A stretch of DNA of 37,142 nt from Streptomyces diastatochromogenes (GTDB lineage Bacteria; Actinomycetota; Actinomycetes; Streptomycetales; Streptomycetaceae): positions 1-37,142 of the forward strand of contig LRTP01000949.1 in assembly GCA_001550305.1 (NCBI GenBank), in the 5' to 3' direction. Positions 1 through 8,430 of the stretch are shown one piece after another. The notes under the pieces are model-generated. The model searched no databases, was not told where the DNA came from, and saw only the letters and a program-made list of their open reading frames with translations. Each line of letters starts with the position of its first letter. Position 1 is the first letter of the stretch. Made by a program: the position numbers and the translations under genes.

Positions 1-2456
1 CGCGGTTGAGCCACGACGAGCTGCGGGCCGCCGCGAACCGGTTGGCACGGCTGCTGGTGGCGAACGGCTGCGGCCCGGATCAGCGGGTCGCGCTGGCCCT
101 GCCGAGGGACGAGCGGCTGCCGATCGCGATGTGGGCGGTGCTGAACTCCGGTGCCGCTTACCTGCCGATCGACCCCGGTCATCCGGCCGAGCGCGTGCGC
201 TATCTGATCGAGGACGCCCGGCCGGTGCTGGTGCTGACGGACGGCGCCGGCGCGGCTGTCCTCCCCGACGACCAGGCCCGGATCGTGCTCGACGACCCGG
301 CGACCGAAGCGGCGCTGGCCCGGCTCGACCCCACCGATCTGGGCGACGCGGACCGACTGGCGCCACTGCACCCGGACGACGCGGCCTACGTGATCTACAC
401 CTCGGGGTCGACCGGGCGGCCCAAGGGCGTGGTGGTCACGCACCGGTCGGTGGCGAACCTGGCGTCGTGGGCACGGGACACCTTCCCCGAGGACGTGTTC
501 GGCGCCGCGCTCGCCTCGACCTCGGCGAGCTTCGACGTCTCGGTGTCGGACATGATCCTGCCGCTGCTGGGCGGTGGATGCATCGAGGTGGTGCGGGACG
601 TGCTCGCTCTCGCCGGGGAGGACCGTCCGGAGGCGAGCCTGGTGTGCACGGCGCCGTCCGCGATGTCGGCGGCCCTCGCTCCGGGCGGTGAGCTCCGGAT
701 CGGCACCCTCATCCTGGTGGGCGAGGCGGTCTCGCCGCGGTTGGTGCACGAGCTGCGGGCCGCCGCACCCGGTGTGCGGATCGCGAACCTCTACGGCCCG
801 ACGGAGGCCTGCGTCTACGCCACCGCGTGGTTCGACGACGGGAACGCCGCAGGGGTGGCGCCCATCGGCCGGGCGATCACCAACTACCGGACGTACGTGC
901 TGGACGACGGCCTCCGTCCGGTGCCGCCCGGCGTCGCCGGGGAGCTGTATCTGGCCGGGGCGGGTCTTGCGCGGGGCTATTTCGGGCGGCCCGCGATGAC
1001 CGCGGAACGGTTCGTCGCCTGCCCGTTCGGCCATGCGGGGGAACGCATGTACCGGACCGGTGACCTGGTGCGGTGGCGCTTCGACGGCCAGTTGGAGTTC
1101 ATCGGCCGGGTCGACGACCAGGTCAAGATCCGCGGTCACCGGGCCGAACCCGCCGAGACCGAGGCCGTGCTCGCCCGGCACGGGTCCGTGGCCCAGGTCG
1201 CGGTGCTCGCCCGGCAGGACCGGCGGGGGGACACCACCCTCGTCGCGTACGCCGTCCCTGCCGACGGCCACGAGGTCCGGCCTGCCGAGATGATCGAGTT
1301 CGCCCGCCGTGAGCTGCCGGGGCATCTGGTCCCGTCGGCGGTCGTGTCGCTCCCGCGCCTCCCGTTGAACGCAAGCGGAAAGCTGGACCGGCGCATGCTG
1401 CCGACACCCGAGACCGCGAAGGCCATCAGCAGCAGGGAACCACGCGATGCGCGGGAACGGGCGCTGTGTGAACTGTTCGCCGAGGTGATCGGTGTGCCCG
1501 CGGTCGGGATCGACGACAGCTTCTTCGAACTGGGCGGGCACTCCCTGCTCGCCACTCAGCTCGTCGCGAAGGCACGGGCCCGGCTCGGCGTCGAGTTCGC
1601 CGTGCGCACCCTGTTCGAGGCGCCGACCGTGGCCGGCCTGGCCGAACGCCTCGACTCCGACAGCCCGGCCACCTCGCTGGAGGTCCTGCTGCCGCTGCGT
1701 GCCGAAGGCGGCCGGCCCCCGCTGTTCTGCGTGCATCCGGCGACCGGGCTCGGCTGGGTGTACGCGGGCCTGCTACAGCATCTCGACCGGGAGCAGCCGA
1801 TCTACGCGCTACAGGCCCGCGGTCTGGCCGGGCAGGTCGAGTTCGCCGAGTCCCTCGACGACATGGCGGCCGACTACGTCGCCCAGATCCGCGCGGTACA
1901 ACCACACGGGCCCTATCACCTGCTCGGCTGGTCGTCCGGTGGCGCGGTGGCCCACGCCATCGCCGAGTTGCTGCGCGCCGATGGCGAGCCGGTGCGCCTG
2001 CTCGCCATGCTGGACACCACGGTTCCCGGGCACGGGTACCGGCAACCGGACACCGACGTGCTGTTCAGGGCCCTGCGGGACCTCGGTCTGAATCTGGCGC
2101 CGACGGCGGAGGGGGAGCTCGACTTCGCCCGGGTGCACTCGTTCCTGCGCGAAGTCGACCACCCGCTGGCCGGTCTCGGCGAACGCAGCCTGGCCGCGCT
2201 GTCGGAGGTCTACGGCCGGCAGACCTCGATGCTGCACGAACCGTTCAGTCGCACGGTCGACACCGACCTGCTGTTCTTCACCGCGTCCCGCAGCCATCCG
2301 GACGATCCGGACTTCGCGATGGCCTGGCAGCCGCTGATCGCGGGCCGGATCACGGAAGTCGAGATCGACTGCGAACACAACCAGATGACCGAAGCGGCGG
2401 CACTGTCCCGGATCGCGCCGGTTCTTCGGGCGAAGCTCTCGGCAGCCGATGAGTGA
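1..2456 (+). CDS. Nonribosomal peptide synthetase, C-terminal part (A-PCP-TE), 5' end outside window
   Basis: The reading frame is already open at the left edge and starts inside the adenylation domain, so upstream modules are missing. Residue numbers count from the codon at position 6. The adenylation domain covers about 1-465: the P-loop-like A3 motif [11 protein letters not shown] begins near 130, A4 FDVSVSD at 176-182, A5 NLYGPTE, A7 MYRTGDL and A10 NASGKLDR follow. A carrier domain has [11 protein letters not shown] with the phosphopantetheine serine at 513. A type I thioesterase follows (about 565-816): GWSSG with nucleophile Ser643, a candidate Asp in MLDT, and His791. The order A-PCP-TE marks the last module, which loads one amino acid and releases the peptide by hydrolysis or cyclisation. 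My hand alignment of the specificity pocket reads D-V-S-C-I-V-L-V-Y-(K); I do not recognise the substrate. Next gene in the same direction is an antiporter. Confidence 0.96.
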   Translation, partial: RLSHDELRAAANRLARLLVANGCGPDQRVALALPRDERLPIAMWAVLNSGAAYLPIDPGHPAERVRYLIEDARPVLVLTDGAGAAVLPDDQARIVLDDPATEAALARLDPTDLGDADRLAPLHPDDAAYVIYTSGSTGRPKGVVVTHRSVANLASWARDTFPEDVFGAALASTSASFDVSVSDMILPLLGGGCIEVVRDVLALAGEDRPEASLVCTAPSAMSAALAPGGELRIGTLILVGEAVSPRLVHELRAAAPGVRIANLYGPTEACVYATAWFDDGNAAGVAPIGRAITNYRTYVLDDGLRPVPPGVAGELYLAGAGLARGYFGRPAMTAERFVACPFGHAGERMYRTGDLVRWRFDGQLEFIGRVDDQVKIRGHRAEPAETEAVLARHGSVAQVAVLARQDRRGDTTLVAYAVPADGHEVRPAEMIEFARRELPGHLVPSAVVSLPRLPLNASGKLDRRMLPTPETAKAISSREPRDARERALCELFAEVIGVPAVGIDDSFFELGGHSLLATQLVAKARARLGVEFAVRTLFEAPTVAGLAERLDSDSPATSLEVLLPLRAEGGRPPLFCVHPATGLGWVYAGLLQHLDREQPIYALQARGLAGQVEFAESLDDMAADYVAQIRAVQPHGPYHLLGWSSGGAVAHAIAELLRADGEPVRLLAMLDTTVPGHGYRQPDTDVLFRALRDLGLNLAPTAEGELDFARVHSFLREVDHPLAGLGERSLAALSEVYGRQTSMLHEPFSRTVDTDLLFFTASRSHPDDPDFAMAWQPLIAGRITEVEIDCEHNQMTEAAALSRIAPVLRAKLSAADE

Positions 2457-2710
2457 GGAATACCGAATGAGGAACGCTCCGGTGTCGTCGGCGGTAGGCA
2501 GGTCACCCTGACCTGAACCGCGTCGCCCTGCGCGGCGTCGGCAACGGCGAACGCACGGCGGCGTCCGCCTGCCCGCTCTCGCCCTCGACCCCTTGAGCCG
2601 CGGTGTCCACCCCCGCCACCCGTACGACGGCGACGGCCTTTCTGTACCGCTTCCTCCGGCACCCACCTCGGCGTCCCGTCAGTAACGGCTTCGTACGGAA
2701 AGTCGAAACA

Positions 2711-4054
2711 TTGGAATCCCATGCCCCTGTTGCCGCCGCGTACGCGCCGTCAGGAAGCTTGCTAGGCGCACTGGCCCTGATCCTCGCGGCCGCTTACGTC
2801 TTCGCCTGGCTGGCACGACGGGTACGGCAGCCCGTCGTCGTCGGCGAGATCGTCGCCGGCATTGCGCTCGGCCCCAGCGTGCTGGGGCTGTTCCCGGGCG
2901 ACTTGGTCGACCTCGCGTTTCCCGCGGACGTCCGGCCCTGTCTGCAAGTCCTTGCCCAGCTCGGACTCGTTCTCTTCATGTTCGATGTCGGCTACCACTT
3001 CGACAGCTCGCGGCTGAAAGGCCACGGACGCCAGGTGATGGCGGTGTCCCTCAGTTCGGTCGCGCTGCCCTTCGCGCTCGGAGCGGGACTGGCCTGCGCG
3101 ATCGCCCCCTGGTTCGACCGCTCCGCGATGACCGCGGACGGCCTGCTGGTGCCCGCCCTGTTCCTGGGCGCGGCCATGTCCATCACGGCGTTTCCGGTGC
3201 TCGCGCGAATCATCGGCGAGCGGGGCCTGCAGCAGGACCGCATCGGAGCCATGGCTTTGGCGTGCGCCGCCATCCAGGACTTCCTGGCCTGGACTGTGCT
3301 GGCGGTGGTCGTCGCGCTCGCGAACAGCACGGGTGCCGGACCGCTGCTACGCATGGCCGTCGCTTCGGTTGCGCTGTTGGTCGGTCTGCACTACGTGGTC
3401 CGCCCCGCGTTGACCTGGTTGTTCGCTCCAGAGCGCCGACGGGCGGGCAGCGCCCTCACCCAGGCGGTACTGGTCGTCGGCCTCCTGCTGAGCGCCTGGA
3501 CCACCGAGGCGATCGGCCTGCAGGCGGTGTTCGGCGCATTCGCCTTCGGCGCGATCGTCCCGCGCGCGCGGATCGACGCCACGGCTCCTCAGGTCCCTGA
3601 ACGCCTTGAGCAGATCAGCCTCTTCCTGCTGCCCGTGTTCTTCATCGTCACCGGTCTGTCGGTGAACCTCGGCGGACTCGGCGGACCGGGACTGCTCCTA
3701 CTCCTGGCCGTACTCCTCGTGGCCTGCTTCGGGAAGTTCGTCGGCGCTGCGAGCGCCGCACGACTCACCGGCGCCACCCAACGGGAGGCTGCTGCTCTCG
3801 GCGTGCTGCTCAACGCCCGCGGCCTCACGGAACTCGTCATCCTCAACGTCGGACTCGCGCTCGGCGTCCTCGACAGCCGGCTGTTCACCGCCATGGTCGT
3901 GATGGCGGTCGTGACCACGATCATGACCGGACCGCTGCTGGACCGCTTCCACCCGACGGCAGGGACCCTGTCGGTGCGCAGCGTGGAGGCCACTCGTACC
4001 AGCACGGCCAAGACCGACCGCGGTCTCGTACCGTCGCAGGACGACACCACCTGA
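2711..4054 (+). CDS. Cation/proton antiporter, CPA2 (KefB/NapA-like) family
   Basis: Hydrophobic protein of about 447 residues with roughly 12 membrane segments. The segment RQPVVVGEIVAGIALGPSVL is the typical CPA2 helix 2 region, and the segment with LNARGLTELVILNVGL near the end is also family-typical. It should exchange Na+ or K+ for H+ across the cytoplasmic membrane. I place the start at TTG 2711, preceded by GGAAAG at a suitable distance and leaving a short N-terminus before the first helix; the frame stays open back to GTG 2603, but that adds a proline/arginine-rich stretch unlike the family. Antiporters of this type sit in many peptide and polyether biosynthetic clusters (for example glycopeptide clusters), so its place just after a terminal NRPS module suggests a role in self-protection or ion balance in that cluster; this is inference. 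The 254 bases between the NRPS stop and TTG 2711 hold no other convincing gene. Confidence 0.9.
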   Translation: MESHAPVAAAYAPSGSLLGALALILAAAYVFAWLARRVRQPVVVGEIVAGIALGPSVLGLFPGDLVDLAFPADVRPCLQVLAQLGLVLFMFDVGYHFDSSRLKGHGRQVMAVSLSSVALPFALGAGLACAIAPWFDRSAMTADGLLVPALFLGAAMSITAFPVLARIIGERGLQQDRIGAMALACAAIQDFLAWTVLAVVVALANSTGAGPLLRMAVASVALLVGLHYVVRPALTWLFAPERRRAGSALTQAVLVVGLLLSAWTTEAIGLQAVFGAFAFGAIVPRARIDATAPQVPERLEQISLFLLPVFFIVTGLSVNLGGLGGPGLLLLLAVLLVACFGKFVGAASAARLTGATQREAAALGVLLNARGLTELVILNVGLALGVLDSRLFTAMVVMAVVTTIMTGPLLDRFHPTAGTLSVRSVEATRTSTAKTDRGLVPSQDDTT

Positions 4055-4233
4055 GCGCCGAAAGCCGGTGACGGGCGGGCCGTGACGGACGACGGCGGTA
4101 GCAAAGGTTCCGCGTCCGGGCCGGTGTTCGAGGGTGTGGTGGGGGAAGCAGGGGCATCTGACAAGTAGTCGGTCCCCGCACGTATCAGGCAGGACGGTAC
4201 GTGTACATCCCCCCACGCACGGAGGAGTCGCCC

Positions 4234-4791
4234 ATGCTGCGCGGCATCGACGTCAGCGCCTACCAGTCGTCCGCTTTCTCCACCGACGGTCTCTCGTTCG
4301 TCTTCGTCAAGGCGACGGAGGGCCATACGTACGTCAATCCGAAACTCACGGCACAGGTGAAGACGGCCCGGGACGCCGGGTGCGTGGTCGGGTTCTACCA
4401 CTTCCTGTGGCCCGGCGACATCACCGCCCAGGCCGAGTACTTCGTCGGCAAGGCCCCCGAGAAGGCCGGGGACCTGCTCGCCGTCGACTGGGAGGCCACC
4501 GGTGACGGCACGCACGCGAGCAACGCCGAGAAAGACCGTTTCATCCGGATGGTGAAGGGGCTTCGGCCGAACCACCGGGTCCTCCTCTACACCAACCGCA
4601 ACTACTGGCTCACCGTCGACACCACCTCGTACGCCGGAGACGGGCTGTGGATCGCCGACTACGTGACCGCGGGCCGGCCCCGCATCAAAGCCTCGTGGCG
4701 ATTCCACCAGTTCACCGACCAGCCCCTGGACAGGGACGTCGCGAACTTCGACAGCAAGGCCGCGCTGAAGGACTGGGCGACGGGAGCCTGA
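4234..4791 (+). CDS. GH25 family lysozyme (N,O-diacetylmuramidase)
   Basis: Protein of 185 residues covering a whole GH25 barrel. GIDVSAYQ at the N-terminus carries the first conserved Asp (Asp6), FVKATEG follows at 24-30, and AVDWEATG holds the acidic pair Asp85/Glu87 that carries out muramidase catalysis in this family. The chosen ATG has GGAGGAG seven bases upstream; the frame extends to 4201 but without support. No signal peptide or wall-binding repeats are visible, so the enzyme is either cytoplasmic, released by lysis, or exported by another route. There are no holin, tail or other phage genes nearby, so I treat it as a chromosomal gene. The 179 bases upstream presumably hold its promoter; I see no clear hexamers. 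Confidence 0.93.
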   Translation: MLRGIDVSAYQSSAFSTDGLSFVFVKATEGHTYVNPKLTAQVKTARDAGCVVGFYHFLWPGDITAQAEYFVGKAPEKAGDLLAVDWEATGDGTHASNAEKDRFIRMVKGLRPNHRVLLYTNRNYWLTVDTTSYAGDGLWIADYVTAGRPRIKASWRFHQFTDQPLDRDVANFDSKAALKDWATGA

Positions 4792-4798
4792 CGGGCCG

Positions 4799-4927
4799 AC
4801 CGCCGCGCCGCCCCGACTGCCCGAGCAGCCGATCTTCCATCCGGTGCTCGACGAGGACTACGCGATCAGGAGGGCGCGGGACTGGAACGTCGTCGGAGAG
4901 ATCCGGCTGACCCATGAGTTCTCCTGA
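4799..4927 (+). pseudogene. Remnant of an ADP-ribosylation/crystallin J1-like gene
   Basis: Directly after the lysozyme gene one frame reads PPRLPEQPIFHPVLDEDYA, then ARDWNV, then NVVGEIRLTHEFS and a TGA stop. The first two blocks resemble, from memory, the N-terminal PPRLPxQPIFYPVLNxxYA...ARDWNV segment of the small actinobacterial proteins annotated ADP-ribosylation/crystallin J1; the last block resembles their C-terminal NxHIVGxIEV end. There is no start codon or ribosome site and the whole middle of a roughly 150-residue protein is absent, the two blocks being joined at the shared NV. I read this as a decayed copy with an N-terminal truncation and an internal deletion. The match rests on recalled family sequence and has not been searched. 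Confidence 0.6.
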
Positions 4928-4931
4928 CGCA

Positions 4932-4947
4932 TACGCGTCGACGCGTA
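4932..4947. promoter_or_regulatory. 16-bp perfect palindrome upstream of MOSC gene
   Basis: TACGCGTCGACGCGTA is identical to its reverse complement. It lies 54 bases before the MOSC start codon, in the only intergenic space that can hold that gene's promoter, and just after the crystallin-J1 remnant. It could be an operator for a dimeric repressor. No regulator gene is adjacent, so the binding protein is unknown. Confidence 0.45.
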
Positions 4948-5000
4948 GGCTCTGACCTGCGGCTCGGTGGGAGTTGTCGAAGAGAGGGGAGCTCTCGCGG

Positions 5001-5543
5001 ATGGGCAGGGCGGTCACGGCGGTCAGCAGTAACGGGACGTATTCCTTCACCAAGCCGAACCGGGCGAGCATCACGCTGCTCGCCGGGCTCGGGGTGGAGG
5101 GTGATGTGCACGCGGGAACCACCGTGAAGCACCGGTTCCGGATGGCGAAGGACCCGTCGCAGGTGAACCTTCGGCAGGTGCACCTCATGCACGAGGAGCT
5201 GTTCGACGAGCTCCGCGAGAGCGGCTTCACCGTCGCTCCCGGGGAGCTCGGGGAGAACGTCACCACCCGGGGTGTCGATCTGCTGGGCCTGCCGGTGGGC
5301 ACACTGCTGCGTCTCGGGGACGAGGCCGTCGTGGAGATCACCGGGCTGCGCAATCCCTGCGCGCAGATCGACGACTTCCGGAAGGGGCTGCTCAAGCAGG
5401 TCGTCGGGAGGGACGAGGACGGCGGCGTCGTCTACAAGTCCGGGGTCATGAGCGTCGTACGGGAAGGCGGTGTGGTGCGGCCCGGGGACCCCGTCGAGGT
5501 CGAGTTGCCGGTCGGGCCGCACCGTCCGCTGCGGATCGTCTGA
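5001..5543 (+). CDS. MOSC domain protein
   Basis: Protein of 180 residues made of one MOSC (Moco sulfurase C-terminal) domain. Family marks visible are GVEGDVHAGTTVKHR, the GENVTTRGVDLLGLPVG block and RNPCAQID, whose Cys120 is the conserved sulfur-carrying cysteine of the family. Such stand-alone MOSC proteins (YiiM-like) are thought to transfer sulfur to metal centres, often in detoxification of N-hydroxylated compounds; the substrate here cannot be told. ATG 5001 is chosen because GAGGGGAG lies about ten bases upstream; a TTG at 4974 is in frame but lacks such a site. The gene ends two bases from the stop of the convergent oxidoreductase gene, leaving no room for a shared terminator hairpin. 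Confidence 0.9.
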   Translation: MGRAVTAVSSNGTYSFTKPNRASITLLAGLGVEGDVHAGTTVKHRFRMAKDPSQVNLRQVHLMHEELFDELRESGFTVAPGELGENVTTRGVDLLGLPVGTLLRLGDEAVVEITGLRNPCAQIDDFRKGLLKQVVGRDEDGGVVYKSGVMSVVREGGVVRPGDPVEVELPVGPHRPLRIV

Positions 5544-5545
5544 CG

Positions 5546-6208
5546 TTACGCGCGGAAGTCCGCGGAGCGCTCCCGGGGCGCCTGGGCCAGCGCCTTGGTC
5601 ACCTCGTCGACGCCCTTCTGGAGGCCGTAGACCGGGGTGCCGGGCTGCTGGCGCCAGGAGTCGTCGAGGCCGCCCGTGTCGACCGTGTCGAAGCCGAGTT
5701 CGTCGATGAGCTCACGTACGACCCGCTTGGCGGCCTCGTCGTCACCGGCCACCGGCAGCGCCAGGCGGTCGGGGGCGCCGGCCGGGCGGTGCCGGTCCAG
5801 GATGTCCTGGGCGTACGTGCCGTTGAACGCCTTGACGACGGTGTGGCCGATCTGCCGGGCCGTCCAGCCGCTCTCGGTCAGGCCCTCGTCCTCGATCGCG
5901 GCGATCCTGCCGTCGCGCTGTTTGGGGTAGTAGTTGCCGGTGTCGATGACGGCGACGCCCTCGGCGGCCTGGTCCACAAGCCCGTGCGGCAGGTTCGGGA
6001 CCGCCTTCAGGGGAACCGTGACGACGACGACCTCGGCGTCGCGCGCCGCGTCCTCGACCTTGACGGGGGTCGCCCCGGTCTCGTCGGCGAGCGCGGTGAG
6101 GGTCCCCGGACCGCGGGAGTTCGCGACCGAGACGTCGTGTCCGAGGGCGGTGAGCCGTCGGGTGAGGTTGCCGCCGATGTTGCCCGCTCCGATGATGCCG
6201 ATCTTCAT
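5546..6208 (-). CDS. NADP-binding oxidoreductase, F420-dependent NADP reductase-like
   Basis: Protein of 220 residues. MKIGIIGAGNIGGNL gives a Rossmann GxGxxG loop at residues 7-12, followed by VANSRGP, where Asn/Ser/Arg after strand 2 fit NADP rather than NAD binding. VIDTGNYYPKQRDG and KAFNGTYAQ are typical of the family that contains F420H2:NADP+ oxidoreductase and related enzymes with the same N-terminal fold. Its actual second substrate (F420 or a small carbonyl compound) is not decided by the sequence. The ATG has GGAAGG upstream at about eleven bases. It is a single-gene unit, convergent with the MOSC gene. Confidence 0.85.
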   Translation of the reverse strand: MKIGIIGAGNIGGNLTRRLTALGHDVSVANSRGPGTLTALADETGATPVKVEDAARDAEVVVVTVPLKAVPNLPHGLVDQAAEGVAVIDTGNYYPKQRDGRIAAIEDEGLTESGWTARQIGHTVVKAFNGTYAQDILDRHRPAGAPDRLALPVAGDDEAAKRVVRELIDELGFDTVDTGGLDDSWRQQPGTPVYGLQKGVDEVTKALAQAPRERSADFRA

Positions 6209-6506
6209 GATGGACAGGCCCTTCCGGGGTTGACGCCACTGGACTGACGGTGATCATCAACCGTGATACAGGCGCGCCTATTCCGGGACGTACGGCGTTC
6301 GGGTGACGGGCCGCCGCGACAGGGCGAGCGCCTCCTCCAGCTCCTCTCGGAGCACCCTCCCCGCCGTGTCCGCTGGACCGCGGGGCGACGCAGCCGGCCT
6401 TCGCGGAGGCGCTGGAGGCCGGGCGCCGCTGATGCCCGGAGAGCGGCCACGCTTGCGGCGACCGTGGTGCGGTTACGGCTCCCGCGCACCGCGCGCGGCA
6501 TGACGA
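6209..6506. other. Intergenic stretch, no gene recognised
   Basis: About 300 bases between the oxidoreductase start and the hairpin after the EF-hand gene. All frames are short and arginine/proline-rich, as expected for non-coding high-GC DNA. It must contain the oxidoreductase promoter on the minus strand, but I see no clear hexamers. One frame ends AFAEALEAGRR-stop near 6432, which might be a relic of a coding end, but I cannot link it to a family. Confidence 0.5.
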
Positions 6507-6540
6507 AGGGGCGCGCGCCGGATGGTCGGCGGGCGCCCCT
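6507..6540 (-). terminator. Hairpin downstream of EF-hand gene
   Basis: AGGGGCGC at 6507-6514 pairs with GCGCCCCT at 6533-6540, and an inner CGCCG/CGGCG pairing continues the stem with one mismatch, leaving a six-base loop. It lies 30 bases past the stop of the minus-strand EF-hand gene and is followed on that strand by TTCGTC. There is no long T tract, as is common for Streptomyces terminators. Confidence 0.65.
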
Positions 6541-6569
6541 GTGTCCGGGTCACCTGGTCTGGGCCCGGG

Positions 6570-6782
6570 TCACTTGTTCAGGTGGGTCCAGAACTCGTCG
6601 AACGAGAGGACCTTGTCCCCGTTGAGGTCGCGGGTGGCGATGATGGCCTCCGCCACCGAGTCGGTGACGTTCCAGTCGCCGCCCTGGGCGAGGGCGCTCT
6701 TGAACTCGGCCGCGGTGATGAAACCGTCACCGTCCGAATCGATCCGCTCGAACTGCTTGCGTGCTTCCTCGATGTCCGCCAC
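6570..6782 (-). CDS. Small EF-hand calcium-binding protein
   Basis: Seventy-residue protein with two EF-hand loops: DSDGDGFITAAE (residues 15-26) and DLNGDKVLSFDE (52-63). Both keep acidic or oxygen ligands at positions 1, 3 and 5 and the bidentate Glu at 12, so both should bind Ca2+. Size and layout match the short Streptomyces two-EF-hand proteins such as CabD, proposed as calcium buffers or sensors. The start is GTG, with AAGGGG about nine bases upstream. There is no signal peptide, so it acts in the cytoplasm. Its stop is followed by a strong hairpin, and the next gene upstream, also on the minus strand, is a MerR regulator ending 48 bases before it. Confidence 0.92.
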   Translation of the reverse strand: MADIEEARKQFERIDSDGDGFITAAEFKSALAQGGDWNVTDSVAEAIIATRDLNGDKVLSFDEFWTHLNK

Positions 6783-6830
6783 CGATCCGCCCCTTCGTAG
6801 TGCATGACAGCTGTATTGACGGAGGTCAGA

Positions 6831-7745
6831 TTAACGGTCTGCGCCGGCCCTCAGTGCGGCGACCACCCAGCCGAACTCCGCACGGTGCGCGGACGGGGTC
6901 CCCGCGCCCTTCACCGTGGACAGCAACTCCCGGTACCGGGCGAGCCGGTCGTTGGACGCCGACTCCATGCGTTCGAGGACGGCGGCCGGGTCGCCGTCCC
7001 CCAGCACCTCCCGCAGGAGCGCCGCCGCCTCCGGTGACTCGGGGGCGATTCCCCGGGCGCGGGCCTCGGCCCCCAACCGGAGCAGGCGCATGGGGAACCA
7101 CACGGATCGCCCGGCGGCCGCGGCGTGGTCCCGGTCGGCCGCGTTGAACTCGACCACCTCGCGCATCTGCGCCCGGAACTCCGGATCCTGGACCATCTCC
7201 GCCAGCTCCACCCAGGCGTCCACCTGCTCGGGGGTCGGATCCTGAGGCAGGTCCACCGCGGTGGAGCGCATCCGCTCCTGGATGGCCGGATCCACGGAGT
7301 CGAGCCCGTGGAACAGCTCCTCCACGAACTCCTCCATGATCCGTTTCCGTTCGGCGGCCGACAGCCGCGCCAGCTTGTTCATGAGCGTCATCTCCTCCGC
7401 GGTCGAACCGCGTCGCGCCACGGACGACAGCACCGCCCTCGTCACCTTCAGCGAGCTGATCTGCGCGTCCAGCGCCGTCACATGGGCGGCGGCCACCTCC
7501 GCGACCGTCGTCTCGCCGGCCAGCACCTTGCGTACGGCGTCCAGACCGAGGCCCAGTTCGCGCAGGGTGCGGATCAGTTCGAGGCGGGCCACGGACGCGG
7601 CGTCGTACAGCCGGTAGCCGCCCGAGGAGCGGGCCACCGGGGGCAGGGCGCCCTCGTCCGACCAGTAGCGGATGGTGCGCACGGTCAGTCCGGTGGCCCG
7701 GGCCAGCTCGCCGATGGTGAGAAGTCCGGTGCCGTCGTCGATCAT
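6831..7745 (-). CDS. MerR family transcriptional regulator with long C-terminal domain
   Basis: Protein of 304 residues. LTIGELARATGLTVRTIRYW (9-28) is the winged helix-turn-helix of MerR proteins, followed by the wing SSGGYRLYD and the dimerisation helix through about residue 115. The remaining 190 residues are mostly helical and charged and have no cysteine, so it is not a metal sensor; TipA-like or drug-binding MerR types are more likely. The ATG is at 7743-7745. The GNAT gene is divergent, and only 49 bases separate the two start codons; a dyad there fits a MerR operator, so it probably controls its own gene and the acetyltransferase. Confidence 0.92.
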   Translation of the reverse strand: MIDDGTGLLTIGELARATGLTVRTIRYWSDEGALPPVARSSGGYRLYDAASVARLELIRTLRELGLGLDAVRKVLAGETTVAEVAAAHVTALDAQISSLKVTRAVLSSVARRGSTAEEMTLMNKLARLSAAERKRIMEEFVEELFHGLDSVDPAIQERMRSTAVDLPQDPTPEQVDAWVELAEMVQDPEFRAQMREVVEFNAADRDHAAAAGRSVWFPMRLLRLGAEARARGIAPESPEAAALLREVLGDGDPAAVLERMESASNDRLARYRELLSTVKGAGTPSAHRAEFGWVVAALRAGADR

Positions 7746-7751
7746 GTCTGC

Positions 7752-7781
7752 GAGTCTGGGCCTTCCAGTGGGTGGAGACTC
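7752..7781. promoter_or_regulatory. Nested dyads in the MerR/GNAT divergent promoter (putative MerR operator)
   Basis: Inner imperfect dyad CTTCCA-GTGGG-TGGAG (7762-7777) sits inside an outer perfect pair GAGTCT (7752-7757) and AGACTC (7776-7781). MerR proteins usually bind a dyad between over-spaced promoter hexamers, and this is the only dyad in the 49-base gap between the divergent starts. Confidence 0.5.
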
Positions 7782-7794
7782 AAGGAGCGCGGTG

Positions 7795-8427
7795 GTGGAG
7801 ACTCTTCGGGACATTCTCGACGCGGCCGCACGGGGCGTCTTCCCACCGCCGGACGGTCGTACGACCGTCGTGGCGCAGGCGTCCCACCGGGACGCGGGTG
7901 TGCTCGCCTTCACCGCGCACGCGGTGGTCTTCACGGACGAGGATCCGCGGTGGGTGCACGACACGCTGGCCGCCGTGCCGTGCGACGCCCTCGCCGCGCC
8001 GATGAACGCGCGGTTCCTGGCGGCCTTCCTCGAGCGGACGGGGCGTACGTCCGAGACGATCGACGCGATGCTCGTGGGCTCTCCCCTGCCGGGCGAGCCG
8101 GCGCTCCCGCTGCAGGAGATCACGGACGGCGGGCATCCGCGGATCGTGTACGCCCGTAGGCGCCGTGCCGAGGTGCGCGCGTGGACGACGGAGGGCGGTG
8201 TGCTGGTGCTGGGGCGAGGGATCGCGGGGCGGCTCGAGGTCTCCGTCGAGGTGGACGACGGAGTACGGCACCGGGGGCTGGGCCGGGCCCTGGTGACGGC
8301 GGCCCGGCAGCTCGCCCCGGAGCCGCTGTGGGCCCAGGTCGCGCCGGGGAACGCCCGCAGCATGCGGGCGTTCCAGGCGGCCGGTTACCGTCCCGTGGGC
8401 TCGGAGGCGCTGCTCATCGCCGGATAG
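7795..8427 (+). CDS. GNAT family N-acetyltransferase
   Basis: Protein of 210 residues. The C-terminal half shows the acetyl-CoA binding motif RHRGLGRALV (R-x-x-G-x-G) and then APGNARSMRAFQAAGYRPVG, the typical GNAT beta5-alpha4 end. The N-terminal 110 residues are less typical and could form a second, degenerate GNAT half. Start GTG 7795 is preferred because AAGGAG lies seven bases upstream; GTG 7792 is only four bases from it. The substrate is unknown. The divergent MerR gene with a shared promoter suggests induction by a small molecule that the enzyme may acetylate. It ends three bases before the convergent toxin gene's stop. Confidence 0.88.
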   Translation: METLRDILDAAARGVFPPPDGRTTVVAQASHRDAGVLAFTAHAVVFTDEDPRWVHDTLAAVPCDALAAPMNARFLAAFLERTGRTSETIDAMLVGSPLPGEPALPLQEITDGGHPRIVYARRRRAEVRAWTTEGGVLVLGRGIAGRLEVSVEVDDGVRHRGLGRALVTAARQLAPEPLWAQVAPGNARSMRAFQAAGYRPVGSEALLIAG

Positions 8428-8430
8428 GCG

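Noticed and set aside
2603..2710. GTG 2603 as start of the antiporter
   Set aside because: It adds 36 residues of low-complexity sequence before the first helix; TTG 2711 has a better placed GGAAAG.
4234..4791. Lysozyme considered as part of a prophage lysis cassette
   Set aside because: No holin, tail, integrase or attachment repeats nearby.
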